A DNA stretch of 64,000 bases. Source: Rhodanobacter spathiphylli B39. Lineage in GTDB: Bacteria; Pseudomonadota; Gammaproteobacteria; Xanthomonadales; Rhodanobacteraceae. Below, piece after piece: positions 1 through 9,310 of the stretch. Position 1 is the first letter of the stretch, and the number at the start of each line of letters is the position of its first letter. The notes beneath the pieces are model-generated. The model saw only the letters and a list, made by a program, of their open reading frames with translations. It made no database searches and was not told the origin of the DNA. The stretch covers positions 1-64,000 of the forward strand of contig NZ_AJXT01000006.1 of assembly GCF_000264295.1 (NCBI RefSeq), in the 5' to 3' direction. The translations under genes were made by a program, and so were the position numbers.

Positions 1-74
1 ACAAAAAGCCAGAGCCGAAGCAAAAGCTCCGGGTCGCCGCAGCTCTGCTCTTGATCCGGCTCTTCTGAAAAGTG

Positions 75-246
75 CGCGCAGGATGCGCGTCGCTCTGCCC
101 GGGGCCCCTCTGCAGCGGCGAGGTGGGGGCGACAGGCCGCGTAGCGGGAGCCGACAGGGATGTCGGCTCCTTTTCGCCAGGGCAGGATGCCCTGTCGAAA
201 AGCCCGGCACCGACTCGCGAACCTTGCGGACAGGATGTCCGCAAGG
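75..246. repeat. Four tandem hairpins with a shared CA-GGA-TG apex
   Basis: Four stem-loops follow each other: 75-89, 147-170, 171-201 (core 178-194) and 222-246. Stems differ completely in sequence and stay paired, while the tip is always CA, then GGA or GGGA, then TG. The second is followed by TTTT at 171-174 and could terminate + strand transcripts. The third has a 14-bp stem with one mismatch, and its outer bases overlap that T-run. Constant apex with compensated stems points to selection on folded RNA or to a REP-like family. Confidence 0.7.
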
Positions 247-364
247 CGCGGAAGCGGGGTGGCCTCTCTTTGGGCCACGTTTCTCTGGCCAAACAGAGAA
301 AGGTGGCTCGGCTGCCGCAGGCAGACGAAAGCTTTTCGCTCTGATGCCACAGGCAAAGCAAGAA

Positions 365-384
365 CATCGCGCACAGGGTGCGCT
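365..384. repeat. Short palindromic repeat, copy 1
   Basis: The 20-mer catcgcgcacagggtgcgct contains a 6-bp stem (369-374 with 378-383) around AGG. The identical 20-mer recurs at 53933-53952, again in a gene-free gap, so it is a dispersed intergenic repeat. Confidence 0.7.
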
Positions 385-532
385 TCCATGAGAACAGCTA
401 CGCGACGTAGGACCGCGGGAACACCGGCGGACGTTGCCGCCCTACGAAAGGTAGCTCGGCCGCCGGAAGCAGGCGAAAGCTCAGCTCTGCATGCACCAGG
501 GAGCATCAGGCGCTCCGCGCCAATATAGAAGC

Positions 533-1561
533 TCAGCGCGTGCCGATCACCACCGGCTCGGGTTCCAGTTGCACGCCGAACCTGGCGTGCACGCCGTGCA
601 TCACCTGCTGCGCCAGCGCCCACAGTTGGGGTCCGGTGGCGTGGCCGTGGTTGACCAGCACCAGCGCGTGCCGGTTCGAGACGCCGGCATCGCCTTCGCG
701 GAAACCCTTGAAGCCGGCGGCTTCGATCAGCCACGCGGCGGAGAGCTTGCAGCGGCCGTCGGCCTGCGGCCAGGCGGCCAGTTCGGGATGCTCGCGCTTC
801 AGCGCATCGGCCAGCGCGGCGTCGACGATGGGGTTCTTGAAGAAGCTGCCGGCGTTGCCGATCACCGCCGGATCGGGCAGCTTCTTCGTGCGCAGGTGCA
901 CGACGGCTTCGGCCACGTGGAAGGGCGCGGGCTTGTCGACACCCATCCGCGCCAGCTGCTCGTCGATGCCGGCGTAGTCGGTGCGCAGCGGTCGACTGCG
1001 CGGCAGCACGAAGCGCACGGCAGTGACGATGTAGCGGCCGGGCTCGTGCTTGAACAGCGAGTCGCGGTAGGCGAATGCGCAGGTGGCGTGGTCCAGCGTC
1101 ACCACGCGGTGCTCGCGGGTATCCCACGCCTCCACACTTTCGACGAATTCGGCCACTTCGCAGCCGTAGGCGCCGATGTTCTGGATCGGCGCAGCGCCCA
1201 CGGTGCCGGGGATCAGGATCAGGTTTTCCAGGCCGGCGTAGCCCTGGCCCAGCGTCCAGCGCACGAAGTCGTCCCAGCGTTCGCCCGCGGCCACCGCGAT
1301 GCGTGCGCTGTCGCCGTCGCTTTCCACCTGCACGCCGCGGGTTTCCATCGCCAGCACGGTGCCGTCGAAGTCGCCGGTGAACAGCAGGTTGCTGCCCTCG
1401 CCCAGCACCAGCAGGCGGCCGTTGCGCACGGCGGGAAAGTCGAGCAGTTCGGGCAGCTTGCTGGCGTCGCGGATTTCCGCCAGCAACGTGGCGCGCGCAT
1501 CGACGCGCAGCGTGTTGCGGGTCGCCAGCGAGGCGTTTTCGATCAGCGTGTAACCACCCAT
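533..1561 (-). CDS. murB: UDP-N-acetylmuramate dehydrogenase MurB
   Basis: Reduces UDP-GlcNAc-enolpyruvate to UDP-MurNAc with NADPH and FAD in cytoplasmic peptidoglycan synthesis. The 342-aa product matches type I MurB length. FAD-binding segments include GEGSNLL (55-61) and PGTVGAAPIQNIGAYG (118-133). Active-site candidates are R166 (YRDS), S239 (GNAGSFFKNP) and the glutamate near 333 (LEPEP). An upstream extension of the frame is possible, but the ATG at 1561 is chosen because it lies 10 bp after the pyrD stop and gives a normal MurB N-terminus. Last gene of a five-gene minus-strand operon. Confidence 0.96.
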   Translation of the reverse strand: MGGYTLIENASLATRNTLRVDARATLLAEIRDASKLPELLDFPAVRNGRLLVLGEGSNLLFTGDFDGTVLAMETRGVQVESDGDSARIAVAAGERWDDFVRWTLGQGYAGLENLILIPGTVGAAPIQNIGAYGCEVAEFVESVEAWDTREHRVVTLDHATCAFAYRDSLFKHEPGRYIVTAVRFVLPRSRPLRTDYAGIDEQLARMGVDKPAPFHVAEAVVHLRTKKLPDPAVIGNAGSFFKNPIVDAALADALKREHPELAAWPQADGRCKLSAAWLIEAAGFKGFREGDAGVSNRHALVLVNHGHATGPQLWALAQQVMHGVHARFGVQLEPEPVVIGTR

Positions 1562-1571
1562 GTCAGTGCGC

Positions 1572-2609
1572 TCAGACGGCATGGGTGGCCTCGCGCTGGC
1601 GACGGATTTCGTTGACGCATTCGCCGACCAGGTGCGGGCCACGATAGACCAGGCCCGAGTAGACCTGCACCAGCGAGGCACCGGCGTCGAGTTTCTCGGC
1701 CGCGTCGCTGCCTTCGAGGATGCCGCCCACGCCAATCAGCGGAACGCGACCCTGCAGGCGCTTGTGCATGCCGGCCAGCACCGCGGTGGAACGCGCGAAC
1801 AGCGGCTTGCCGGACAGGCCGCCCGCCTCGCCGCCGCGCGGGTCGTCCGCCACCGACTCGTGATCGATCGTGGTGTTGCTGCAGATCACCCCGTCGATGC
1901 CGGTGCGCAGCAGCACCTCGGCGATGGCGTCCAGCTCGGCTTCGGAAAGATCCGGCGCGATCTTCAGCAGCATCGGCTTGCGCTTGCCGGCCTGCGAGCC
2001 CAGCCGCTCCTGCGCGGCCCGCAGCACGGAAATGAACTTGTACAGCGTGGCTTCCTGCTGCAGGTCGCGCAGTCCGGCCGTGTTCGGCGAGGAGATGTTC
2101 ACCGTGACGTAGCTGGCGTGCTCGTGGACCTTGTGCAGGCAGGTCAGGTAATCGTTGACCGCCTTCTCGTTCGGCGTGTCCTTGTTCTTGCCGATGTTGA
2201 TGCCGAGCACGCCGTGGTAGCTGGACTGCCGCACGTTGCGTACCAGCGCATCGACGCCGCCATTGTTGAAGCCGAGCCGGTTGATGATCGCCTCGTGCCG
2301 CGGCAGGCGGAACATGCGGGGCTTGTCGTTGCCCGGCTGGGGCAGCGGCGTGACCGTGCCGACTTCGATGAAGCCGAATCCCAGCGCATCGAGTGCGTCC
2401 AGGTATTCGGCGTTCTTGTCCAGGCCGGCCGCCAGGCCGACCGGGTTCGGAAAGGTGATGCCGAACACCGTGGTAGGCAGGTCCGCCGGCGGCCTGGCGA
2501 TCCAGCGGGCGAAGCCGCTGCGCTGGGCCACGCCCAACCCGTACAGCGTGAGGTGATGTGCCTTCTCGGCGTCGAGCTGGAACAGCAGCGGGCGCAGGAT
2601 GTCGTACAT
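1572..2609 (-). CDS. pyrD: Dihydroorotate dehydrogenase (quinone), class 2
   Basis: Fourth step of pyrimidine synthesis: oxidises dihydroorotate to orotate and passes electrons to membrane quinone through FMN. The 345-aa protein has the class 2 N-terminal helical membrane-association segment (about residues 1-40). It has the class 2 active-site serine (S174) in NISSPNT, preceded by GINIGKNKDT (136-145). C-terminal FMN-phosphate glycines are in GVGGILEG. It starts 3 bp after the stop of the methyltransferase gene, so it is very likely co-transcribed with it. Confidence 0.97.
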   Translation of the reverse strand: MYDILRPLLFQLDAEKAHHLTLYGLGVAQRSGFARWIARPPADLPTTVFGITFPNPVGLAAGLDKNAEYLDALDALGFGFIEVGTVTPLPQPGNDKPRMFRLPRHEAIINRLGFNNGGVDALVRNVRQSSYHGVLGINIGKNKDTPNEKAVNDYLTCLHKVHEHASYVTVNISSPNTAGLRDLQQEATLYKFISVLRAAQERLGSQAGKRKPMLLKIAPDLSEAELDAIAEVLLRTGIDGVICSNTTIDHESVADDPRGGEAGGLSGKPLFARSTAVLAGMHKRLQGRVPLIGVGGILEGSDAAEKLDAGASLVQVYSGLVYRGPHLVGECVNEIRRQREATHAV

Positions 2610-2612
2610 GGA

Positions 2613-3380
2613 TCAGACCGGTTGGCCCGCGAAGATGCGGGTGTCGTAATCGAAGCTTACCGTGCCGTCTTCGGCGCAGTTGTCGAACAGTTCGCGCAGC
2701 GCCTGCAGCATCGGTTCATGCTGCGGATGTCCCGCCTGCGGCGCATACGAGGACGACATCAAACGCCCGCGCAGCGCTTCGAAATCCAGCCGCTGGCCGT
2801 GCCCGAAACTGGCGCTGCCGCGGTAGCCGGCGCCGAACCAGACGCGCATGTGTGCATCGTCGGCGTAACGCTCGGCCACGCTGGTGTAGTCGGTGCCGAA
2901 GCGCAGCAGCAAGGCCTCGTAGCCCTCGAGGAAGCGCGTGCCGGTGAGCCGGCGCGAATTCCACCAGATCGCCACCAGCCCTTGCGGCCGCAGGATGCGC
3001 GCGAATTCGCGCCGTGCCGCCACCTCGTCGAACCAGTGGAATGCCTGCGCCACGGTGACCAGATCCACGCTGGCATCGGCCAGCTTGGTGGCGTCGGCGC
3101 GGCCGTCGACGGCATCGAAGCGGTCGTACCTGCGCAGCCATTGTTCGGCGGCACCGCGCATCGGCGCATTCGGCTCCACCGCCGTCACACGGTAACCCGC
3201 ATCGAGGAACATCTTCGAGGAGATGCCGGTGCCCGCACCCACGTCGGCCACGTGCCAGTGGCGGTCCACGCCCTGCTCGCGCTGCAGCCAGTCGAGCAGC
3301 GCCACGGGATAGTCGGGGCGATAGCGCACGTAGTCGTCGACGCGATCGCTGAAGCGAGTGGTGGACTGGAAGTCAGCCAC
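2613..3380 (-). CDS. Class I SAM-dependent methyltransferase
   Basis: A 255-aa Rossmann-fold methyltransferase of the Methyltransf_11/UbiE-like group; substrate unknown. Motif I is VADVGAGTGIS near residue 43 and an acidic motif II follows (TAVEPN). AQAFHWFD resembles the post-motif of trans-aconitate-type methyltransferases. The GTG at 3380 is chosen as start: it overlaps the SDR stop by 8 bp, which suggests translational coupling, and the protein then begins as family members do. A longer frame starting at 3563 would run deep into the SDR gene and is rejected. Confidence 0.85.
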   Translation of the reverse strand: MADFQSTTRFSDRVDDYVRYRPDYPVALLDWLQREQGVDRHWHVADVGAGTGISSKMFLDAGYRVTAVEPNAPMRGAAEQWLRRYDRFDAVDGRADATKLADASVDLVTVAQAFHWFDEVAARREFARILRPQGLVAIWWNSRRLTGTRFLEGYEALLLRFGTDYTSVAERYADDAHMRVWFGAGYRGSASFGHGQRLDFEALRGRLMSSSYAPQAGHPQHEPMLQALRELFDNCAEDGTVSFDYDTRIFAGQPV

Positions 3381-4146
3381 TGAGCATCTGCCCGCCGTCG
3401 ACGACCAGGGTCTGGCCGGTGATCCAGCCCGCGAACGGCGAAGCGAGGAACAGCGCGGCGTGGGCGATTTCCTCCGGCGTGCCGAAGCGGCCGAACGGAA
3501 TCTTCGCCAGCGTGGCGCGGTACAACTCCGGCTGCTCCACCCGGCGCCGCTCCCACAGGCCATCGGCGAACGCGATCGACCCCGGCGCGATCGCGTTGAC
3601 GCGGATGCGCTCGCCGGCCAGCGCCAGCGCCTGCGAGGTGGTGTACTGGCTCAGCGCCGCCTTCATCGCGGCATAAGCTGCGCCGTTCGCACGCGGGCGG
3701 AAGGCCGCGATCGAGCTGGTGTGCAGGATGCAGCCGTGGGCCGACGCCTTGAGATGCGGCAACGCCGCGCGCGAGGCGCGCACCGCGGCCATCAGGTCGA
3801 CGTTGAAACCGGCCAGCCAGCTCTCGTCGCCTTCGTCGAAGCCGTAACCGCTGGCGTTGTTGACCAGCACGTCGATGCCGCCGAGCGCGGCGGCGGCATT
3901 CGCCACATAAGCTTCGATCGCCGAGGCGTCGGCCAGGTCGCAACCTTGCGCGTGGGCGACCACGCCGTGGGCCGCCATCGCCTGGCGAGTTTCTTCGAGA
4001 GCTGTTGCGCCACGGGCGCAGATGGAGACCCCGGCGCCAGCGGCGGCAAAACCCAGCGCGATGCTGCGCCCGATGCCACGGCTGCCACCAGCCACGACGA
4101 CGCGATAGCCGCGGAAATCGAACGGAGCCGGCAGCGCCTTGTGCAT
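3373..4146 (-). CDS. SDR family oxidoreductase
   Basis: Classical short-chain dehydrogenase/reductase of 257 aa. The cofactor motif GGSRGIG is near residues 20-26, the NNAS structural motif near 92, the catalytic serine in TSSIAA near 145 and the YxxxK pair as YAAMK near 158. The C-terminal TGQTLVVDGG is typical of enoyl-ACP reductase or 3-ketoacyl reductase-like SDRs. Substrate cannot be told. It starts 6 bp after the DUF4190 stop and overlaps the next gene, so it sits in the same operon as pyrD-murB. Confidence 0.92.
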   Translation of the reverse strand: MHKALPAPFDFRGYRVVVAGGSRGIGRSIALGFAAAGAGVSICARGATALEETRQAMAAHGVVAHAQGCDLADASAIEAYVANAAAALGGIDVLVNNASGYGFDEGDESWLAGFNVDLMAAVRASRAALPHLKASAHGCILHTSSIAAFRPRANGAAYAAMKAALSQYTTSQALALAGERIRVNAIAPGSIAFADGLWERRRVEQPELYRATLAKIPFGRFGTPEEIAHAALFLASPFAGWITGQTLVVDGGQMLSG

Positions 4147-4152
4147 GCGCCG

Positions 4153-4455
4153 TCAGTGCCAGCCGGCAAACGCGAAACCGAAGATCAGCACCGCCATCAG
4201 CAGGAAGATGCCCAGCACACACAAGGCCAGCTGGACGTAGCCGAGCACCAGCCCGGCCACCGCCATGCCGTCACCGTCCATGCGGTTGTCGATCGGGCTG
4301 CGGCGGATCTCGCCGCGCGCCAGGTGACCGCAGACGATCGCCACCAGCGCACCGATGAACGGCAGCAAGATCCACGTCAGGATGCCGAACACCAGGCTCA
4401 CCACCGCCAGAGAACTGGTCGTGTTGCCCGGGCGATAAGACGGTTGATAGCTCAT
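4153..4455 (-). CDS. DUF4190 membrane protein
   Basis: A 100-aa inner-membrane protein with a polar start and two hydrophobic helices (about 16-45 and 66-98), separated by a short loop containing GHLARGEI, the recognisable DUF4190 feature. Function unknown. First gene of the five-gene minus-strand cluster that ends with murB; the promoter should lie in 4456-4503. Confidence 0.8.
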   Translation of the reverse strand: MSYQPSYRPGNTTSSLAVVSLVFGILTWILLPFIGALVAIVCGHLARGEIRRSPIDNRMDGDGMAVAGLVLGYVQLALCVLGIFLLMAVLIFGFAFAGWH

Positions 4456-4503
4456 CGTTCGCTCACTCGTGAGGGAGGTGGCACAACGCCTTCATGCATC
4501 GGA

Positions 4504-4532
4504 CGGCCACGGGCGGCGAACGCCCGTGGCCG
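4504..4532. terminator. Candidate terminator hairpin after the aldehyde dehydrogenase gene
   Basis: A perfect 12-bp stem (4504-4515 with 4521-4532) around GCGAA lies just after the aldehyde dehydrogenase stop. There is no clear U-run, so intrinsic termination is uncertain. Confidence 0.5.
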
Positions 4533-4539
4533 ACTTTCG

Positions 4540-6075
4540 TCACACCGTGAACTTGATGCCCTGCGCCAGCGGCAGCGCGTCGGAGTAGTTGATGGTGTTG
4601 GTCTGGCGGCGCATGTAGACCTTCCACGCATCCGAACCGGACTCGCGGCCGCCGCCGGTTTCCTTCTCGCCGCCGAACGCGCCGCCGATCTCCGCACCCG
4701 AGGTGCCGATGTTGACGTTGGCGATGCCGCAATCCGAACCGGCCGCCGACAGGAACTGCTCGCCCGCGCGCAGGCTGTTGGTGAAGATCGACGAGGACAG
4801 GCCCTGCGGCACGTCGTTCTGCATGTCGATCGCTTCGTCCAGCGTCTTGAACGGCATCACGTAGAGGATCGGCGCGAACGTCTCGGTCTGCACCACGTCG
4901 TCGGAATTCTTCACGCCGGTGACGATGGTCGGCAGCACGAAGTTGCCCTTGCGATCGGTCAGCGCCTTGCCGCCGGTACGCACGGTGCCGCCGGCGGCCT
5001 TGGCGTTCTCCACGGCCTTCAGGTAACCCTGCACCGCTTCCTGGCTGTTCAGCGGGCCCATCAGCGTGGTGGCCAGGGTCGGGTCGCCGATCTTGCCCTC
5101 GACCTGCTGGTAGGCCTTGACCAGGGTGTCGACCACGCCGTCGAAGATCGACTCGTGCACGAACAGGCGGCGCGTGGTGGTGCAGCGCTGGCCGGCGGTG
5201 CCGACGGCGCCGAACACGATGCCCGGGATCGCCAGCTTCAGGTCGGCGGTTTCATCGAGGATGATCGCGTTGTTGCCGCCCAGCTCCAGCAGCGAGCGGC
5301 CCATGCGCTGCGCCACGCGCTCGCCGACCATGCGGCCGACCTTGGTCGAGCCGGTGAAGCTGATCAGCGGGATGCGCTTGTCGTCGACGAAGGCCTGCGC
5401 CAAGTCGCTGCCGGCATCGTTGAACAGGAAGAACAGGTCGGGGAAGCCGGCGTCCTTCAGTGCCTCGTTGCAGATCTTCATCGTGGCGATCGCCGACAGC
5501 GGCGTCTTCGGCGACGGCTTCCAGATGCAGATGTCGCCGGCGATGGTGGCCAGCATGGCGTTCCACGCCCACACCGCGACCGGGAAGTTGAACGCGCTGA
5601 TGATGCCGACCAGGCCCAGTGGATGGTACTGGTCGTACATGCGGTGGCCGGGGCGCTCCGAATGCATGGTCGAGCCGTACATCATGCGGCTCTGGCCCAC
5701 CGCGAAGTCGGCGATATCGATCATCTCCTGCACTTCGCCGTCGCCCTCGGGCTTGATCTTGCCCATCTCCAGCGCCACCAGCGAACCGAGCGCGTCCTTG
5801 TGCTTGCGCAGCGCTTCGCCGCACAGGCGCACCGCTTCGCCACGCTGCGGCGCAGGCGTGGTGCGCCACACCTTGAACGCGGCCTGGGCGCGCTGGACGA
5901 TCACTTCATAATCGGCGGCGCTGGACGCATGCACGGTGCCGAGCACTTCGCCGGTGGCCGGATTCACCGGCTGCAGCGCGCCGGCGTCGGTGGTCTTCGA
6001 CCACTCGCCCTGGCCGAGGTAGCTGCCGGACTGCTCGCCGTCGAGGCCGAGCGCGCTGAGGATTGCATGGGACAT
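4540..6075 (-). CDS. ALDH7-type semialdehyde dehydrogenase (AmaB/piperideine-6-carboxylate dehydrogenase-like)
   Basis: A 511-aa aldehyde dehydrogenase closest in look to the ALDH7/antiquitin group, which oxidises alpha-aminoadipate semialdehyde in lysine breakdown. Visible signatures are [12 protein letters not shown] (cofactor pocket), FTGSTKVG (NAD binding), ELGGNNA with the general-base glutamate and [13 protein letters not shown] with the nucleophilic cysteine. The C-terminal [19 protein letters not shown] is characteristic of ALDH7. Start at the ATG at 6075 is supported by AGGAGA a few bases upstream. No lysine-catabolic partner lies nearby, so the substrate is inferred from family only. 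Confidence 0.88.
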   Translation of the reverse strand: MSHAILSALGLDGEQSGSYLGQGEWSKTTDAGALQPVNPATGEVLGTVHASSAADYEVIVQRAQAAFKVWRTTPAPQRGEAVRLCGEALRKHKDALGSLVALEMGKIKPEGDGEVQEMIDIADFAVGQSRMMYGSTMHSERPGHRMYDQYHPLGLVGIISAFNFPVAVWAWNAMLATIAGDICIWKPSPKTPLSAIATMKICNEALKDAGFPDLFFLFNDAGSDLAQAFVDDKRIPLISFTGSTKVGRMVGERVAQRMGRSLLELGGNNAIILDETADLKLAIPGIVFGAVGTAGQRCTTTRRLFVHESIFDGVVDTLVKAYQQVEGKIGDPTLATTLMGPLNSQEAVQGYLKAVENAKAAGGTVRTGGKALTDRKGNFVLPTIVTGVKNSDDVVQTETFAPILYVMPFKTLDEAIDMQNDVPQGLSSSIFTNSLRAGEQFLSAAGSDCGIANVNIGTSGAEIGGAFGGEKETGGGRESGSDAWKVYMRRQTNTINYSDALPLAQGIKFTV

Positions 6076-6220
6076 GGATGTCTCCTGGACATGCGGCGCC
6101 TGCCGGCACCGTGAATGAAATCGGTAATTCGCCATTCTAGCAGGGGCAACCGCCTTGCTCCCTCCCCTGCACGCAGGGGGAGCAGCAGAACCGCGCAATC
6201 CATGCGAAAATCCCGGCGCT

Positions 6221-6297
<77 letters not shown>

Positions 6298-6305
6298 TTT
6301 TCCCA

Positions 6306-6339
6306 GCACGAAGGCCGGCATCGCCGGCCTTCGTGCTTT
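6306..6339 (+). terminator. Terminator after tRNA-Arg
   Basis: A perfect 14-bp stem (6306-6319 with 6323-6336), loop ATC, followed by TTT, begins 9 nt after the tRNA CCA end. It also separates the tRNA from the convergent selO gene, which ends at 6345. Confidence 0.8.
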
Positions 6340-6344
6340 CCGGA

Positions 6345-7904
6345 TCAGGAGCTGCACGACAGCATCGAGCAGCCGGCCTTGTGCCGCGCCCAGTCCGGAC
6401 GCCTCTGCGCGAACGCCTCGCGGCCGGGCTGGTCGTCGTACGGGTGGCGCAACACGTCGAGCAGCTCGGTGATGCCGTCGAGGTCGCCCTGCTCGGCCCG
6501 GTCGATCGCCTGCTGCGCCAGGTAATTGCGCAGTACGTAACGGGGGTTGGCCAGGCGCATCTGCTCGCGACGTGATCCGGCCGGCAACGGATCGTCGGCC
6601 AGCCGCGCCGCGTAACGGCGCAGCCAGTCGTCGAGCGCCGGCTCGGCCTCGCGACGTTTCGCCTCGTCGTAGAACGCCTCGGCGAATGGCGCCAGCGTGG
6701 GCGCCCGCATGTCGATGTCGGCGAGTGCGCGAAACCACAGCGTCATGTCGATCTCGGCCTGCTGCAGCAGGACCTGCAACGACTGCATCAGGGCCATGTC
6801 GTCATCGCGGCATTCGGCGAACCCGAGTTTCGCGGCGATATTCGCCCGATCGGCCGCGGCATGGGCGGCCACGTAGCGATCCAGTCCCGCCTGCAGCGGC
6901 GCCACGTCGGCGAACAGCGGCGCCAGCGCGCCGGCCAGCCGGCTGAGGTTCCACCACGCCACGTCCGGCTGCTGGCCGAAGCGGTAGCGGCGACGCTGCG
7001 CGTCGGTGGTGTTCGGCGTCCAGTCCGGATCGTAGTTGTCGATCCAGCCGTACGGACCGTAGTCGATGGTGAGGCCGAGAATCGACATGTTGTCGGTGTT
7101 CATCACGCCATGCACGAAGCCCACCCGCATCCAGTGCGCGATCATCGCGGCGGTGCGCTCGCAGACCTGGGCAAACCACTCCGCGTACAGCGCCTCGCCC
7201 TGCCCCTGCAGTTCGGGGAAATCACGCCGGATGGCGAAGTCGACCAGTTGCCGCAGCAGCCCGATGTCGCCGCGCGACGCCGGCAGTTCGAAGTTGCCAA
7301 AGCGGAGGAACGAAGGCGCCGCGCGGCAGACGATGGCGCCCGGCTCGGTGGCCGCGTTGCCGTCGTAGAACATGTCGCGCAGCACCGGCTCGCCAGTGCC
7401 GACCAGGCTCAGCGCCCGCGTGGTGGGCACGCCCAGGTGGTGCATCGCCTCGCTGCACAGGAACTCGCGCACCGACGAGCGCAGCACCGCGCGACCATCC
7501 GCGCCGCGCGAGTACGGTGTCAGGCCCGCGCCTTTCAGCTGCAACTCCCAGCGTTCGCCGGCGGCATTGATCACCTCGCCCAGCGAGATCGCCCGGCCAT
7601 CGCCCAACTGCCCGGCCCAGTGGCCGAACTGGTGGCCGCCGTAGTTCGCCGCATACGGCTGCATGCCGTCGAGCAGCACGTTGCCGCCGAACAGTCGCGC
7701 GAACTCCGGCGCGGCGACCTCGGCTTCACTGAAGCCCAGCGTGGCGGCCATCTCCGCCGAATGCGCCAGCAGCCGCGGCGCAGCCACCGGCGTGGGAGCG
7801 ATCCGCGAATACAGCGCGCCTTCGACCTGGCGCAGCCCTGCACCCTGCTGCGGATCACCCGGCAGGTCGCGGACGAAGGCGTTGTCGAAGTGCAGCTGGA
7901 ACAT
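6345..7904 (-). CDS. selO: Protein adenylyltransferase SelO (Cys form)
   Basis: SelO is a pseudokinase-fold enzyme that transfers AMP from ATP to protein Ser/Thr/Tyr and is linked to redox stress. The 519-aa protein has the N-terminal [17 protein letters not shown] (89-105), the substrate-binding loop around 125-145, HGVMNTDN with catalytic D271 and metal-binding D281 in DYGPYGW. The C-terminus ends in GCSMLSCSS. In eukaryotic SelO this tail holds selenocysteine; here it is a cysteine, giving a Cx4C pair. Convergent with tRNA-Arg. Confidence 0.96.
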   Translation of the reverse strand: MFQLHFDNAFVRDLPGDPQQGAGLRQVEGALYSRIAPTPVAAPRLLAHSAEMAATLGFSEAEVAAPEFARLFGGNVLLDGMQPYAANYGGHQFGHWAGQLGDGRAISLGEVINAAGERWELQLKGAGLTPYSRGADGRAVLRSSVREFLCSEAMHHLGVPTTRALSLVGTGEPVLRDMFYDGNAATEPGAIVCRAAPSFLRFGNFELPASRGDIGLLRQLVDFAIRRDFPELQGQGEALYAEWFAQVCERTAAMIAHWMRVGFVHGVMNTDNMSILGLTIDYGPYGWIDNYDPDWTPNTTDAQRRRYRFGQQPDVAWWNLSRLAGALAPLFADVAPLQAGLDRYVAAHAAADRANIAAKLGFAECRDDDMALMQSLQVLLQQAEIDMTLWFRALADIDMRAPTLAPFAEAFYDEAKRREAEPALDDWLRRYAARLADDPLPAGSRREQMRLANPRYVLRNYLAQQAIDRAEQGDLDGITELLDVLRHPYDDQPGREAFAQRRPDWARHKAGCSMLSCSS

Positions 7905-7986
7905 GCGTGAGGTGACCGCGGGAGGTGCTGCCTATATCCGGGCGACCGCCCCGCGATGCAAGGCGCTCGTCTGCGACCGGAGGAAC

Positions 7987-9222
7987 CTAGCGCGCCACCG
8001 GCCCCTGCCTGGCCGACTTGCGATGCTGCGCCTTCAGCCGGTCGTAGACGGTCAGCACGGCCGTGCCGTAACCCCTGGCCAGGCTGGGCGTGCGGCTGTG
8101 GTAATAGCCCACGCCCATCACCCGATCGCGGGTGCGGCGCATGCCGTCGCGCAGGATCTTTGCCCCGACGGTGATGTTGGTGCGCGGATCGAGCAGGGTC
8201 AGCGGGTCGCGCACCGCGTCGCGGTGCATCGGGTAATAGACCTGCATGATGCCCACGTCCTGCACCGCCGAACCGAACTGGCTGGCTGCGGCCATCTGCA
8301 GTTGCACGTGCTGGCGATCGCCCCGCACCAGATGGTCGTCGACGCGGAACAGCCACGGCGTCGGCGCCACCCGGCCGTCCGGATACAGCGACTTCGACTC
8401 CACCAGCGCCACGCTGTACAGCAGCAGCGGGTCGATGCCGTAGGTCTTGCCCACCTGGGCCCACAGGCTGTGACGCGAGCGGATGTCCAGGTCGGGCTCG
8501 GCGATCGGCATCATCAGGTCCATCGTGCTGACTTCGCTGAGCAGGCGATCGGCGGACGGCGCGGGAGGCGTCCGCTGTTCCGCGGCATACGGCGGGATCG
8601 CCGGAGCCGCCGCCGGAGCGGTCACCACCCTGGGCGGCACGGCCGTGACCAGGGTCGGCGCTGCGGGCGCCGGTGGCGCCGTCGCGGGAGCCGTCGCATG
8701 CCCGGGATAGCGCACGCCGGCAAAGCCGATCACTGCCGCAAGACACGCCGCGGCCAGCAGTGCCGGCGCAAGGTGGCGTGGCGCCGGTGGCAGGGAGGCG
8801 GAGGCGAAAGCCAACCCGCGCGCCGCAAAGTGACGCCAGGCGGCGAACGCTGCCGTCCATCGTCCACGACGGTCCGGCACTTCGCGTGGCGTCGATTCGC
8901 GGCGCCGACGCACCAGCGCATGCCGCGCCGGAACGGGCGGGGCCGGCCTGGCCCGGGGATCGGGCCGGCGCTGCGGTCCGCGGAAACGACTCGCCGGCGG
9001 CGCGCACGCGACCGCCGCCGCGGCATGCGCCAGGGCGGGGCGGGGAACTTCCGGTTTTTTGCCGGACGCCAGCTGCTTCGCACCTGTCACCCGGCCGTTC
9101 GAACCATCCACGAATCCATCCTCGCCATGCGACGGGGCAACGCCGGTGTCCGGCGGTGGCCATCGAAGGGAAACCTTCACCCAAGCAAGCCGCGTGCCCG
9201 GGATGCGTCGGTCGGACATCAT
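7987..9222 (-). CDS. Membrane-anchored lytic transglycosylase (SLT domain)
   Basis: A 411-aa protein with three parts. There is a long basic, arginine/proline-rich N-terminus, a single hydrophobic helix near residues 148-172, and a C-terminal SLT-type domain from about 255. The catalytic glutamate fits LVESKS; GIMQVYYPMH and NITVGAKILRDG are recognisable goose-lysozyme-like elements. It should cleave periplasmic peptidoglycan. The true start is uncertain: the first ~140 residues have composition expected of non-coding GC-rich DNA and a start nearer the helix is possible. Confidence 0.75.
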   Translation of the reverse strand: MMSDRRIPGTRLAWVKVSLRWPPPDTGVAPSHGEDGFVDGSNGRVTGAKQLASGKKPEVPRPALAHAAAAVACAPPASRFRGPQRRPDPRARPAPPVPARHALVRRRRESTPREVPDRRGRWTAAFAAWRHFAARGLAFASASLPPAPRHLAPALLAAACLAAVIGFAGVRYPGHATAPATAPPAPAAPTLVTAVPPRVVTAPAAAPAIPPYAAEQRTPPAPSADRLLSEVSTMDLMMPIAEPDLDIRSRHSLWAQVGKTYGIDPLLLYSVALVESKSLYPDGRVAPTPWLFRVDDHLVRGDRQHVQLQMAAASQFGSAVQDVGIMQVYYPMHRDAVRDPLTLLDPRTNITVGAKILRDGMRRTRDRVMGVGYYHSRTPSLARGYGTAVLTVYDRLKAQHRKSARQGPVAR

Positions 9223-9310
9223 CGCACGTCATCTGTGCACCGCAGCCAGTCCGTGCCGGCGGCCCGCCCGCAACGGCTATAGTCGGGCTCGTCCCCGAAC
9301 CGGAAATCGC

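Larger units (their letters stand above)
1..532. other. Gene-free stretch with tandem hairpins
   Basis: No open frame here reads like a real protein; those present are arginine- and proline-rich translations of structured DNA. The stretch holds at least five short inverted repeats, four of them in a row between 75 and 246 (listed separately). It lies downstream of murB, which ends at 533, so it is the 3' flank of the murB operon and whatever lies left of the window. Confidence 0.7.

Noticed and set aside
75..246. CRISPR array
   Set aside because: The repeated element is a hairpin tip of a few bases with variable stems, not a constant 25-37 bp repeat with unique spacers, and no cas genes occur.
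3358..6114. Long + strand open frame (918 codons) opposite SDR and aldehyde dehydrogenase
   Set aside because: It is the antisense reading of clear genes, rich in Arg, His and Ala with no family motif, as expected from high-GC codon bias.
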